From assembly GCA_965656715.1 (NCBI GenBank), contig CBFHLR010000022.1, positions 1-48,146 on the forward strand: 48,146 nucleotides of DNA, given 5' to 3'. Both the position numbers and the translations under genes were made by a program. This document shows, piece after piece, positions 8,691 through 17,391 of this stretch. Source of the DNA: Coraliomargarita sp965656715 (GTDB lineage Bacteria; Verrucomicrobiota; Verrucomicrobiia; Opitutales; Coraliomargaritaceae). The notes beneath the pieces were generated by a model. It saw only the letters and a list, made by a program, of their open reading frames with translations, searched no databases and was not told where the DNA came from. Numbering within the stretch: position 1 is the first letter of the stretch; each line of letters begins with the position of its first letter.

Positions 8691-10529
8691 ATGACACTTG
8701 CAGCACGCATCCGCCCCATCATCACACTGGGCAGCTTAGCACTCGCTCTGATCGAATCCCATGCACTGCTCTCAGGAGCAAGCACGCCGCCAGCCCAGCA
8801 ATACACTCAGAGTAAGCCCAACATACTGATCATCCTAACCGACGACCAGGGCTTCTCGGATCTCGGATTTTACGGCAATCCCTCCCTAGAAACGTCTCAC
8901 CTCGATGCACTGGCCCGCGAGAGCGTGCGCTTGGAAGACTTCCTCGCCTCCCCGACCTGCTCCCCGACCCGCGCCGCGCTGATGACCGGGCAACACGAAT
9001 TCAAGGTCGGCATCACTCACACCATCAGCGGCCGCAGTTTACTCAAGCCTGACATGCCCACCCTCCCCGCACACTTTCAAGCTGCTGGCTATCGCACTGC
9101 AATCTTCGGCAAATGGCACCTAGGTGAAACCTATCCGAGCCGCCCACAAGACCGCGGCTTCGACGAAGTCTTCATCCACCTCGGCGGCGGCATCGGCCAG
9201 ACGCCGGACTACTGGGGCAACTCCTACTTCGATCCACACATTCACCACAACGGCACATGGACCGCAACCGAGGGCTACTGCACCGCCGTCTTTAGCCAAG
9301 CAGCATGGGATTGGATCGACAACGGAAGCGCCTCCCCCTGGCTGGCCTATCTCTCGCTCAATACACCGCACACACCACTGCAGGTCGACGAAAAGCTCGC
9401 ACAGAAATATCTCGATAAAGGCTTACCGAAATCACAAGCGCGCTTCTACGCGATGATCGACGACCTCGACCGCGAAATCGGTGAGCTCCTACAAAAACTC
9501 GACGACTCTGGCCAAGCTGATGATACCATCGTGCTCTTCATGGGCGACAACGGCAGCGCCAAAGGCGGACGTCCGGACGAAATGGAATATAACGCCGGAC
9601 TGCGCGGCACCAAAGCATCCGCCTATCAGGGCGGTGTGCGTGTGCCCTGCTTGATACGCTGGCCCGCAGGCAACATTAAGGGAGGGCGCGCCGTCGATAC
9701 ACTCGCCAGCATGATCGATATCTTTCCTACACTCGCGGAACTGGCAGGCATCCCACTCGACAAAGAAAATCCAACAGATGGTCGCTCTCTGACACCTCTG
9801 CTCCACACGAAGACGAATGCCACATGGGCGGATCGCACCGTAGTCACCCACGTCGGCCGCTGGCCGAACGAACAGGCAGAAGCACACAAACACAAAGGTA
9901 GCGCCATTCGCAACGAACGCTTCACCCTGGTCAATGGCGCGGCGCTCTACGACTTAGAGAATGACAGCGGCGAGCAGAACGATGTTTCCAAAGAATACCC
10001 CGAAGCCTTTCAAACACTCACCAAACAATACAATCAATGGTGGAACGCAGTGCGCCCTCAGGCCGAAGACGTGCCACCGATTACCGTTGGCTCAGCCGCA
10101 GCACCGGTCAGCCACTTGACCTGCATGGATTGGGGGGCATCCGGAATCGAAGACACTGGCGACAAGTATCCGCCCTGGAACCAACACTACGTGCAAAAAA
10201 TCGCAGCAGGAAAGACAGTGGAGCATATCACTCCCTTTGGCGCATGGAGCATCCACTTCGCCCGCACCGGCAGCTATCGTATCACTCTGCGCACACTTCC
10301 AGAGGAAGCGCCCGAAACCAGTGCGCGGCTCAAAGCAGGCACCGCGACTCTCCTCTTAGGCAGTAAAACACTCACCAAACCGATACCAGCGGGTGCTCGA
10401 TCAATTCAGTTTAAAACCCATATTGAAAAGAGCACGATGCCCCTGGAGACACTCATCAAATCCACCGACGACAGCATCCCCGCGCATGGCGCATTCTTCG
10501 TCAGTATCGAATATCTCAATACACTTTAA
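8691..10529 (+). CDS. Exported S1-family sulfatase with C-terminal extension
   Basis: A formylglycine-dependent sulfatase of 612 residues. After a signal peptide (about residues 1-30, hydrophobic core IITLGSLALAL) comes the metal-binding 'ILTDDQGFSDLGFYG' (Asp51, Asp52), then the maturation motif Cys90-Ser-Pro-Thr-Arg in 'SPTCSPTRAALMTG'; Cys90 would be oxidised to formylglycine. 'IFGKWHLGE' and 'LFMGDNGS' give further conserved active-site and metal ligands. Beyond the usual sulfatase fold, about 150 C-terminal residues from 'PPITVGSAAAP' look like a small beta domain. The protein should remove sulfate esters from a polysaccharide or oligosaccharide in the periplasm or outside the cell; S1 subfamily and sulfate position cannot be read from here. 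I prefer the ATG at 8691 because it begins directly at the signal peptide; an upstream TTG frame at 8628 adds an unlikely leader. The next sulfatase starts 11 bp downstream. Confidence 0.93.
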   Translation: MTLAARIRPIITLGSLALALIESHALLSGASTPPAQQYTQSKPNILIILTDDQGFSDLGFYGNPSLETSHLDALARESVRLEDFLASPTCSPTRAALMTGQHEFKVGITHTISGRSLLKPDMPTLPAHFQAAGYRTAIFGKWHLGETYPSRPQDRGFDEVFIHLGGGIGQTPDYWGNSYFDPHIHHNGTWTATEGYCTAVFSQAAWDWIDNGSASPWLAYLSLNTPHTPLQVDEKLAQKYLDKGLPKSQARFYAMIDDLDREIGELLQKLDDSGQADDTIVLFMGDNGSAKGGRPDEMEYNAGLRGTKASAYQGGVRVPCLIRWPAGNIKGGRAVDTLASMIDIFPTLAELAGIPLDKENPTDGRSLTPLLHTKTNATWADRTVVTHVGRWPNEQAEAHKHKGSAIRNERFTLVNGAALYDLENDSGEQNDVSKEYPEAFQTLTKQYNQWWNAVRPQAEDVPPITVGSAAAPVSHLTCMDWGASGIEDTGDKYPPWNQHYVQKIAAGKTVEHITPFGAWSIHFARTGSYRITLRTLPEEAPETSARLKAGTATLLLGSKTLTKPIPAGARSIQFKTHIEKSTMPLETLIKSTDDSIPAHGAFFVSIEYLNTL

Positions 10530-10540
10530 ACAACTGTCCG

Positions 10541-11926
10541 ATGACACGTCCCAACATCATTCATATACTCGTCGATGACCTCGGCTACGGCGACTTCAGT
10601 TTTTTCAATAAAGGCATCAGCGAAACGCCTTTTCTGGACCAATTCATTCTGGAGAGCACCTGCCTCTCTCAGCACTACACCAGCTCTCCGGTCTGCAACC
10701 CGTCCCGCGCCTCTCTCCTGACAGGACGCTACCCGCACCGCACCGGCTCGATCGACACACTGGAATGGCGCGGTCTCGAACGCCTCGATCTCAACGAAGT
10801 CACGATCGCCGATATCCTCGGCAGTGCAGGCTATCGCACCGGGCTGATTGGTAAATGGCACCTCGGCGCCTTCGACCCGCGCTACAAACCGGAGAAGCGC
10901 GGCTTCGATGAAGCCATCTGCTTCCGCGGCGGGATGCACGACTACTACGACTGGCGACTCGAAACTGGCGACCGCGTGCTGCGTGCCGACGGTCGCTACC
11001 TGACCGATTACTGGACGGACGAAGCCATCGACTTCCTTAAGCGCAGCCCGAAAGATCCGTTCTACCTGCACCTGACTTACAACGCCCCGCACACCCCTCT
11101 ACAGGCCCCCGAAGAAGACATGGCCGTCTTCCGCGACCGCGACGATTTGAGCGAGGCCGTGAAAACACTCTACGCGATGATTCGTCGGCTCGACCGCAAC
11201 GTCGGGCGCCTACTGGAAAGTGTCGATCAACTCGGCTTACGTGAAAACACACTCATCGTGTTCTCCAGTGACAACGGCCCGCAGTTCGGCGGTGCAGGCG
11301 ATGACTGCCTCGACCGGTTTAATTGCCAACTACACGGCTCAAAAGGCTCCACTTACGAAGGCGGCATCCGCGTGCCGGCGATCCTGCGTTGGCCCGCAGG
11401 CCTGACCCCCGACCAATCCGGCGACAAAACCTTCTTCCACATGTGTGACTGGTTGCCGACGATCCTTAGCCTGGCGGGCGTTGAAGCCCCCAAAGACCTA
11501 AAGCTCGACGGCGTCGATCAAACCGCAGCCCTACGCGGCGAAGGAACGACCTACAATCCCAAGCGCTGCTGGCAGTGGAATCGCTACGACCCGCAAATCG
11601 AATACAACGCAGCAATCCGCGACGGCGACTGGAAACTGGTGCGCCCCTTTGTGGCGGAAGCCTTTGAGGTGCCCGACATCAAATGGCTCGACGTCTCCAT
11701 GTATGAGCCGGAGCACTTCATCGAGAACGGTATCATCACCGATCCCGCACCCGAAGTGAACCTGCCTAAGCCCCCGCCCGTCGAGCTCTATAATTTAAAA
11801 GACGACCCCCTAGAGCAGCAGAACCTTGCATCCCAAGAACCACTACGTGTCCAACAAATGGAACGCGAACTCCACGCATGGTTTGAAGACGTTTGCGACG
11901 ACCTCGCGCACACACAACGCGAATAA
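10541..11926 (+). CDS. S1-family sulfatase without signal peptide
   Basis: This 461-residue protein starts directly with the sulfatase core: 'IIHILVDDLGYGDFSFF' (metal-binding Asp12, Asp13), the maturation site Cys52-Asn-Pro-Ser-Arg in 'SSPVCNPSRASLLTG', 'LIGKWHLGAF', and 'VFSSDNGPQFGG'. All catalytic and metal-binding elements seem present, so it should be an active sulfatase. There is no hydrophobic leader, and the first conserved strand lies only five residues from the start, so cytoplasmic action is likely; maturation would then need a cytosolic enzyme such as an anSME. It follows the exported sulfatase by 11 bp and is convergent with the LacI gene 15 bp away. Together with the signal-less GH95 it suggests that sulfated fuco-oligosaccharides are finished inside the cell. 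A mis-called start is unlikely, because a stop codon of the previous gene lies immediately upstream. Confidence 0.92.
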   Translation: MTRPNIIHILVDDLGYGDFSFFNKGISETPFLDQFILESTCLSQHYTSSPVCNPSRASLLTGRYPHRTGSIDTLEWRGLERLDLNEVTIADILGSAGYRTGLIGKWHLGAFDPRYKPEKRGFDEAICFRGGMHDYYDWRLETGDRVLRADGRYLTDYWTDEAIDFLKRSPKDPFYLHLTYNAPHTPLQAPEEDMAVFRDRDDLSEAVKTLYAMIRRLDRNVGRLLESVDQLGLRENTLIVFSSDNGPQFGGAGDDCLDRFNCQLHGSKGSTYEGGIRVPAILRWPAGLTPDQSGDKTFFHMCDWLPTILSLAGVEAPKDLKLDGVDQTAALRGEGTTYNPKRCWQWNRYDPQIEYNAAIRDGDWKLVRPFVAEAFEVPDIKWLDVSMYEPEHFIENGIITDPAPEVNLPKPPPVELYNLKDDPLEQQNLASQEPLRVQQMERELHAWFEDVCDDLAHTQRE

Positions 11927-11941
11927 CAACGACTCGATACT

Positions 11942-12973
11942 CTATTTCAGCGGACAGGACGTGCCTTCGACAAACAAAGGCTCTGCCAAAATCTCCTTCG
12001 CTTTCGGCCGACGCTTCCAGGGGCCTTTCTCGATCCGTTCAACCAATAATTTAGCGGCCTTCTGGCCGATCTCATACGGCTGCTGATCAAAGCTCGAAAT
12101 TGCAACACGAGGGTCACGCAAATTCAGTGCGCCAAAGCCGATAACTTTCACTTGTTGCGGGATCTTCAACTTCAAGCGTTGGCAACTATGCCAAGCGCTA
12201 ATCGCCAAGCGGTCGGCAATGGCGAAGACGCAGTCAAATTGCCCATTACGCTGTGTGAGTTCACGATCAATCAAGTCGGCATTATGCGTAAAATTCGGCG
12301 CAATAATATCGGCAGCCAACTTCAGCTTAAATGCCTTCAAGCCTGCCTTAAACCCTTCAGAACGTAAGCGACTGGTGCTGACGAAGTCCCCCGTAGAGAT
12401 CAACACAGCACGCTTGCAGCCATTTTCTGCCAGCACACGCGCAGCCTCATAACCACCAGCGAAGTCATCGGTCCCCACAAAATCCGCATTGAAGTGCGTC
12501 GTATTACGATCCACCAGAACCAATGGAATCTTACGGTCCACGACCTCTTTAAAATAAAGCGGGTTCGCATCCTCATTCACGGGCAACAGCAAAAAACCAT
12601 CCACACGACTCTCCAACAATCGATTGATCACCTTCCCCTGCTCGGCCACGGCACGCTCCCCCAAATTACCGTGCACAATATCCACAGCCATGATCATATC
12701 CTTTTCATTCAGATAGTCATAGGCTCCTTCCATGATCGAAGGCGCAATCGCATGCCCCGCAGGCATTACAAAACTCACAATACCACTACGACCACTTTGC
12801 ATTCCGCGCACCAGACGGTTCGGTTTGTAGCCCAGTTCATCCGCAATCGAGCGGATCAGTTGATCCGTCTTGGGCGCTACATTCGCCTCATTACGTAAGA
12901 CACGTGAGACCGTCATCATCGAGACACCCGCACGTTCAGCGATTTGCTTCATACTCACAGATTGCTTCTTCAT
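11942..12973 (-). CDS. LacI-family transcriptional regulator
   Basis: The 343-residue protein has a typical LacI/GalR N-terminal helix-turn-helix ('MKQIAERAGVSMMTVSRVL') with the hinge helix 'ELGYKPNRLVRGMQSG', then a periplasmic-binding-protein-like effector domain ('GIVSFVMPAG', 'FVGTDDFAGGYEAARVLAENG'). Such proteins are sugar-responsive repressors. I place the start at 12973 (MKKQSV), since family members usually begin within a few residues of the HTH; an in-frame ATG at 12985 adds four residues. Both ATGs fall inside a perfect 22-bp palindrome at 12968-12989, which suggests autoregulation. The gene follows GH29 on the same strand after 102 bp and converges with the sulfatases. Likely targets are the neighbouring fucosidase, symporter and sulfatase operons (inference from shared sites). 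Confidence 0.93.
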   Translation of the reverse strand: MKKQSVSMKQIAERAGVSMMTVSRVLRNEANVAPKTDQLIRSIADELGYKPNRLVRGMQSGRSGIVSFVMPAGHAIAPSIMEGAYDYLNEKDMIMAVDIVHGNLGERAVAEQGKVINRLLESRVDGFLLLPVNEDANPLYFKEVVDRKIPLVLVDRNTTHFNADFVGTDDFAGGYEAARVLAENGCKRAVLISTGDFVSTSRLRSEGFKAGLKAFKLKLAADIIAPNFTHNADLIDRELTQRNGQFDCVFAIADRLAISAWHSCQRLKLKIPQQVKVIGFGALNLRDPRVAISSFDQQPYEIGQKAAKLLVERIEKGPWKRRPKAKEILAEPLFVEGTSCPLK

Positions 12974-12989
12974 GTTAATTAACATGAAG
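12968..12989. promoter_or_regulatory. Perfect 22-bp palindrome over the LacI start codon
   Basis: The core is CATGTTAATTAACATG, extended by CTT on the left and AAG on the right, with complete dyad symmetry. It spans both possible start codons of the LacI gene. Position and symmetry fit an autoregulatory operator, but the centre is AATT and not the central CG common in LacI-family operators. Confidence 0.5.
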
Positions 12990-12994
12990 CAATA

Positions 12995-13009
12995 TGTTGC
13001 ATACTAACA
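12995..13009 (-). promoter_or_regulatory. Candidate LacI-type operator upstream of the LacI gene
   Basis: On the minus strand this reads TGTTAGTATGCAACA, an inverted repeat TGTT/AACA around seven bases. It shares nine bases with the site at 8559-8572 and eight (TTAGTATG) with that at 14894-14908. It lies 5 bp upstream of the perfect palindrome, so the two may form a double operator. Confidence 0.35.
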
Positions 13010-13075
13010 AGTTTAATCTGCAACTGCCACGAATCCATCTCCTCGATTCAAAGAGCTCGTTTGTGCCACGGGCAT

Positions 13076-14860
13076 CTAACGCGCCGGGCTCAGGCGAATC
13101 GACTTAAGACTACTCACATCACGATCACCTTCAACCAGACTCACAGTCAGCAGGTGCTTCCCCGGAGTTTTGAACTTCAACAAACCAAATCGATATCCGT
13201 GATAACCTGACGTGCCCGCCTGTTGGTTTTGCAGAAACACCCCTTCATCCGTCGCGATGCTCCACACCGAACGCCCTTCGCCACGGTAGGTCAAATCAAT
13301 GTAATAATCACCCGCTTCGGCCACATCCACCTCCCAGCTGGCCGTGCCATCCGTCTTCCACTCGCCAACCTGTTCGACGTGCTTCCACTCACCGAACTTC
13401 TCCATCCATCCGATACGCTTAAGCGTTGCATTCTCAACCCTCGCAAAAGCAGCAGGCAGCACAGTCGGCACATTGGGATGCACTCCCAATGCTGCATCCA
13501 CCAACGGCGTGGCTTTCAATTTCACCTCAATCACAGAAGCCAGCCCCTGGATCTGATCGGCAGTCAAGGCACCCCCATCGATCGCAAACCATGCGCCCTG
13601 CATCTTCGAGTCCAAGGGCAATAAGTCGCCGCCCAGCGTGCGAAGCCCCACACTGACAACATCTAGCTGCTCCGAACCAGAAAGATAAATACGTCGATCC
13701 TGTGGCCAGTCGAACACCACGAGATTCAAATGATCTCCCTGAACAGTCACATCCCCCCAAGGCATCGCGACTCCCCAGGGCGAGGCTCCAGCTCCATACA
13801 CCACACCAGGATACTGTTGTATCCAACGCCCCGATTCGACCAGATACTTCGTCGCCGGAGCCGGAACACGCCCCTTACAATCGGGCCCAATATTGAGCAA
13901 ATAACTTCCGCCACGAGCTACCGTCCCGACCAAACGCTTCGTGATCGTCTTCGCATCCTTCCAATTCTGATCATACCAGGCATACGACCATGAGTCGTTG
14001 GTCGTATCGCAACTTTCCCAAAGCCCATCATGATTGCGCACAGGCACTTCCATGTCTCCCAGACTCTCGTAATCGCCCATACCATGTCCCACTCGGCTAC
14101 ACAGCAGCGCGTTTGGCTGAGTCTCACGCACTAGATTGACTAACTCACGCACAAATTGCTTCGGCATCGAACCCGGCGTATCAAACCACACGAAGCTAAG
14201 TGGTCCATACTGTGTGCAGATTTCCTCAACCTGAGGGTAGCACTTCTCGCGGAAATATCTCTCAAAGGACGCCTCGCTGCCATCCGGGTTAACCTTAGGC
14301 CCGCCATGCGCACCCGGCGATGTCCAATCCTGATTGTGCGAATAGTAAAACCCGAATCCCAACCCTGCTTCGCGACAAGCATCCGCGAGCTCCTTCATCG
14401 GATCACGTGCGAAGGGCGTCGCGTCCACGATATTAAACGAATGCTCCGAATCAAACATCGCAAAGCCTTCATGGTGTTTGGACGTAATGATAATGTATTT
14501 CATCCCGGCCGCCTTAGCCGTCTGCACAATAGCGCTCGCGTCAAACTCGGACGGGTTAAAGTCCTGAGCGATGGCCATGTAATCCGCATCCGATATTTTC
14601 ATCTGACGCTTAATCCACTCGCCGATGCCGTAGAAGGTTTCGCCCTGCCATTTCCCGCCAAGGTGTGAATAGAGCCCCCAGTGGATGAACATACCGTAAT
14701 TGCCATCGCGGAACAGCGCCGCCCTCTCAGAGCCCTCCACTCCAGCGACCACACTGGCATCACCCCACATTTTGTCCATCGACTCCTCTGCCGCCATAGG
14801 CAGCGTATACATGAGGGCAGCACACAGAGCGGATAACTGAAATTGTTTCTTAAAGTGCAT
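13076..14860 (-). CDS. GH29-family alpha-L-fucosidase, exported
   Basis: A 594-residue protein with a signal peptide (MHFKKQFQLSALCAALMY to about PMAA). The GH29 (beta/alpha)8 domain is clear: 'GMFIHWGLYS', 'YIIITSKHHEGFAMFDS', 'GFYYSHNQDW', and the nucleophile Asp227 in 'LSFVWFDTPG'. 'GGSYLLNIGPDCKGRVP' closes the catalytic domain. The last ~110 residues form a beta-rich domain (from 'WKHVEQVGEWKTDG') resembling the C-terminal sandwich of the family. GH29 enzymes are retaining fucosidases acting on alpha-1,3/1,4 or other L-fucosyl links, complementary to the inverting GH95 in this locus. I use the ATG at 14860; the longer frame begins with TTG at 14866. The gene is divergent from the GH31-kinase operon. 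The LacI gene lies downstream and could be partly co-transcribed. Confidence 0.95.
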   Translation of the reverse strand: MHFKKQFQLSALCAALMYTLPMAAEESMDKMWGDASVVAGVEGSERAALFRDGNYGMFIHWGLYSHLGGKWQGETFYGIGEWIKRQMKISDADYMAIAQDFNPSEFDASAIVQTAKAAGMKYIIITSKHHEGFAMFDSEHSFNIVDATPFARDPMKELADACREAGLGFGFYYSHNQDWTSPGAHGGPKVNPDGSEASFERYFREKCYPQVEEICTQYGPLSFVWFDTPGSMPKQFVRELVNLVRETQPNALLCSRVGHGMGDYESLGDMEVPVRNHDGLWESCDTTNDSWSYAWYDQNWKDAKTITKRLVGTVARGGSYLLNIGPDCKGRVPAPATKYLVESGRWIQQYPGVVYGAGASPWGVAMPWGDVTVQGDHLNLVVFDWPQDRRIYLSGSEQLDVVSVGLRTLGGDLLPLDSKMQGAWFAIDGGALTADQIQGLASVIEVKLKATPLVDAALGVHPNVPTVLPAAFARVENATLKRIGWMEKFGEWKHVEQVGEWKTDGTASWEVDVAEAGDYYIDLTYRGEGRSVWSIATDEGVFLQNQQAGTSGYHGYRFGLLKFKTPGKHLLTVSLVEGDRDVSSLKSIRLSPAR

Positions 14861-14893
14861 ATTCAATCAGGACGTTAAAAATTACTTAGATAT

Positions 14894-14908
14894 ATTAGTA
14901 TGATCAAT
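14894..14908. promoter_or_regulatory. Candidate LacI-type operator upstream of GH29
   Basis: The sequence ATTAGTATGATCAAT is a weak inverted repeat with the TTAGTAT core seen before the symporter and the LacI gene. It lies 34 bp upstream of the GH29 start codon, where a repressor could block transcription. Confidence 0.3.
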
Positions 14909-14928
14909 GTAACATCTCACAAGACTGG

Positions 14929-14956
14929 TGCCTATCGTTTATATACACGATAGGCA
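14929..14956. promoter_or_regulatory. 10-bp inverted repeat in the GH29/GH31 divergent promoter
   Basis: TGCCTATCGT (14929-14938) and ACGATAGGCA (14947-14956) are perfect inverted arms around an 8-base loop TTATATAC. The core CCTATCGT occurs a third time at 15039-15046. No T-tract follows on either strand and the site sits between two gene starts, so an operator for a dimeric regulator is more likely than a terminator. The 263-bp region otherwise shows no gene. Confidence 0.45.
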
Positions 14957-15129
14957 TACCACCACGTCAGGAACAAGCACTACGGCATTCCTAAGCTCCC
15001 AGCATTCAACTCGACAGAAGGTCCAGCCTTACAGACATCCTATCGTGCAAATACAGGATGGAAAATCATGCTACAAGAGATACTCTATAGTCTCATTTTA
15101 AAGACTAAGCAGCTGGCCCGGTGCACACC

Positions 15130-17382
15130 ATGAATATGTATTCCCTCCCCACACTGAACAACTGCCGATCCTCATTTCGCAGCATCGCAGTTCTTTCACT
15201 CTCATTACTGGGCAGCAGCACTGCGTTTGCTGCATCCTTCCCAACCAAAGACAACTGCACTACAATGGACTGTCTCAACGAAGTCGGCAATTGGAACCAA
15301 CTCGCCTCCGGAATCTGGACTGCCGTGATCGGCGACCCCAGCAACGAACTGCGCTATACCGCGCTCGCAGCAGAAGCACCGAAGCTAGACCGTATCAATC
15401 AACTACCCGAAACGGAGTTCCCTTTCAAACAAGATGCAATTACCTATTCCATCGACGAGAATGACCGCATCATGGTGCGCGTCCCCTGCGAACCGGATGA
15501 AACGCTCTATGGCTTCGGTCTCCAACTGGATAGCGTCAACCAAACAGGGAAAGTCCTCTACCTAAAAACCGACCACTGGGGCCATGGGCGCACGCACGCA
15601 CCCGTCCCATTCTACATTTCATCCCGTGGCTATGGTGTCTTGTTTGACACAGCCCGTTATCTACACGTCCACAGCAAAATCAGCAACCGCAAGGACGCCA
15701 GCCAACGCCCACCAGAAGTCGATCGCAATCCACCGGAGTCACAACGGGCAGATCAGCCCGGGCCTTGGCAAGCCCAACCACCGGCCGACGCAGTCGAGTG
15801 CAACCTACAAGCCAACGGCCTCGATCTGGCCGTTTTCGCAGGCAACTCCATGCTTGAGGTCGTGCAGCGCTACAACCTCTACTCCGGCGGTGGCACGCTG
15901 CCACCACTATGGGGACTCGGATTTTGGCACCGTGTGCACGCCCACCACGATGCCGCTCAAGTGCGTGATGAAATTGCCGCATTTAAAGACAAAGACTGCC
16001 CGCTCGACGTGATCGGCCTTGAACCCGGATGGATGACCAAGTCCTACCCCTGCACCTTCGAATGGCAAACCGAGCGCTTCCCCGATCCGGCAGCCTTCAC
16101 AGGAGACCTTCTGGATCAAGGCATCCGCCTAAACCTTTGGGAAAATCCTTACATCTCAAAGTATAGCCGCATCTACGAGCAAATGTATCCGCTCTCCGGT
16201 TCCCACATGGTCTGGCTGGGCATCGTTCCGGACTACACACTGCCGGAGGCACGCAAACTCTTGATCGACCAACACAAAGAAGATCACTTCGACATCGGCA
16301 TCAGCGGCTACAAAGTCGATGAGGTGGATGGCTACGACGTCTGGCTCTGGCCGGATCATGCAAGTTTCCCATCCGGGACCTCTGCGGAGGCGATGCGTCA
16401 AACATACGGCATGCAGCTGCAACAGGCACTCTATCAAGATCTGTTCAAAGCTAACAATCTACGTAGTTATGGTCTAGTTCGAGCATCCAACGGAGCCGCA
16501 TCGGCCTACCCATTCGTGCTCTACTCAGACTCCTACGACCATGAGGAATACATTACCGGCATCTCGTCGGCGAGTCTGGCAGGCATCCAGTGGACCCCCG
16601 AAGTCCGCTCCGCGCAAACCGCACGCGAGTGGCTTAACCGCATGCAAACCGTCTGCTTCTCTCCCATGGCCAAACTCAACGGCTGGGCGTGGGGCACACA
16701 GCCCTGGAGCTTTCCCGAGGTCTATCCCGCAGTGCTCGAAGCAATCGAACTACGCATGCAACTCCTGCCCTACCTCTACAGCGCGTATGCTGCCTACCAG
16801 CAAGACGGCATCCCTCCCTTCCGCGCGATGATTCTTGAGGAGAACTTCAAGAAGCAGGAAAACGTCGAAGCAGGCGAACTCGATGGCGAGACCAACCCGT
16901 ATGCCCTCGCTAAAACCGTCGAGCGCGCAGACCAATTCATGTTTGGGCCCTCCATTCTTGTGGCTCCCTTCTATGGCGAGCAATCGCTTGAGCGATCCGT
17001 CGTGCTGCCCGCGGGTGATTGGTATGACTTCTACACGGGAAAATTGGTAGGTAATGGCGAAACCATACACGTATCCGCAGAATCCCTACAGGACCGCATT
17101 CCACTCTTTGTGAAAGATGGTGCCGTCATCCCTATGCTCAAGGACAGCGTGCATCAGACACGCGATGCAATCGGAGCCGACTTAGTGATTTGTCACTATG
17201 GCAATGCCGCCGGATCCTTTGAACTCTACGAAGACGACACCACGACCTTCGACTACCAACAAGGCGTATTCCGCACCCGCAACATTCAGGTCACAGCAGA
17301 CGGCACTCTAAACATCGAAATAAAAGGTAGTGGTCCGGAACTATTTGGCTCAATCTCAGAGACACACCAAATGTCACACTAA
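15130..17382 (+). CDS. GH31-family alpha-glycosidase, exported
   Basis: The 750-residue protein has a signal peptide (hydrophobic core SIAVLSLSLLG, ending near AFAA) and a GH31 layout. An N-terminal beta domain holds 'ETLYGFGLQLDSVNQTGK'; a (beta/alpha)8 barrel follows, starting at 'PPLWGLGFWHRVHAHHD'. The expected nucleophile is Asp397 in 'SGYKVDEVDG', and Asp467 in 'LYSDSYDHEEY' is the best acid/base candidate. The C-terminal beta domains are recognised by 'GPSILVAPFY' and 'LPAGDWYDFYTGK'. GH31 includes alpha-glucosidases, xylosidases, galactosidases and sulfoquinovosidases; specificity is not decided here. A proline-rich stretch around residues 195-220 (RPPEVDRNPPESQRADQPG) is unusual. The ATG at 15130 is preferred to the GTG at 15121. 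Only 9 bp separate it from the following sensor kinase, so enzyme and sensor are probably in one operon. Confidence 0.88.
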   Translation: MNMYSLPTLNNCRSSFRSIAVLSLSLLGSSTAFAASFPTKDNCTTMDCLNEVGNWNQLASGIWTAVIGDPSNELRYTALAAEAPKLDRINQLPETEFPFKQDAITYSIDENDRIMVRVPCEPDETLYGFGLQLDSVNQTGKVLYLKTDHWGHGRTHAPVPFYISSRGYGVLFDTARYLHVHSKISNRKDASQRPPEVDRNPPESQRADQPGPWQAQPPADAVECNLQANGLDLAVFAGNSMLEVVQRYNLYSGGGTLPPLWGLGFWHRVHAHHDAAQVRDEIAAFKDKDCPLDVIGLEPGWMTKSYPCTFEWQTERFPDPAAFTGDLLDQGIRLNLWENPYISKYSRIYEQMYPLSGSHMVWLGIVPDYTLPEARKLLIDQHKEDHFDIGISGYKVDEVDGYDVWLWPDHASFPSGTSAEAMRQTYGMQLQQALYQDLFKANNLRSYGLVRASNGAASAYPFVLYSDSYDHEEYITGISSASLAGIQWTPEVRSAQTAREWLNRMQTVCFSPMAKLNGWAWGTQPWSFPEVYPAVLEAIELRMQLLPYLYSAYAAYQQDGIPPFRAMILEENFKKQENVEAGELDGETNPYALAKTVERADQFMFGPSILVAPFYGEQSLERSVVLPAGDWYDFYTGKLVGNGETIHVSAESLQDRIPLFVKDGAVIPMLKDSVHQTRDAIGADLVICHYGNAAGSFELYEDDTTTFDYQQGVFRTRNIQVTADGTLNIEIKGSGPELFGSISETHQMSH

Positions 17383-17391
17383 AGCGCAACC

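Noticed and set aside
14929..14956. Intrinsic terminator
   Set aside because: The hairpin lies between two divergent gene starts and is not followed by a T-tract on either strand.
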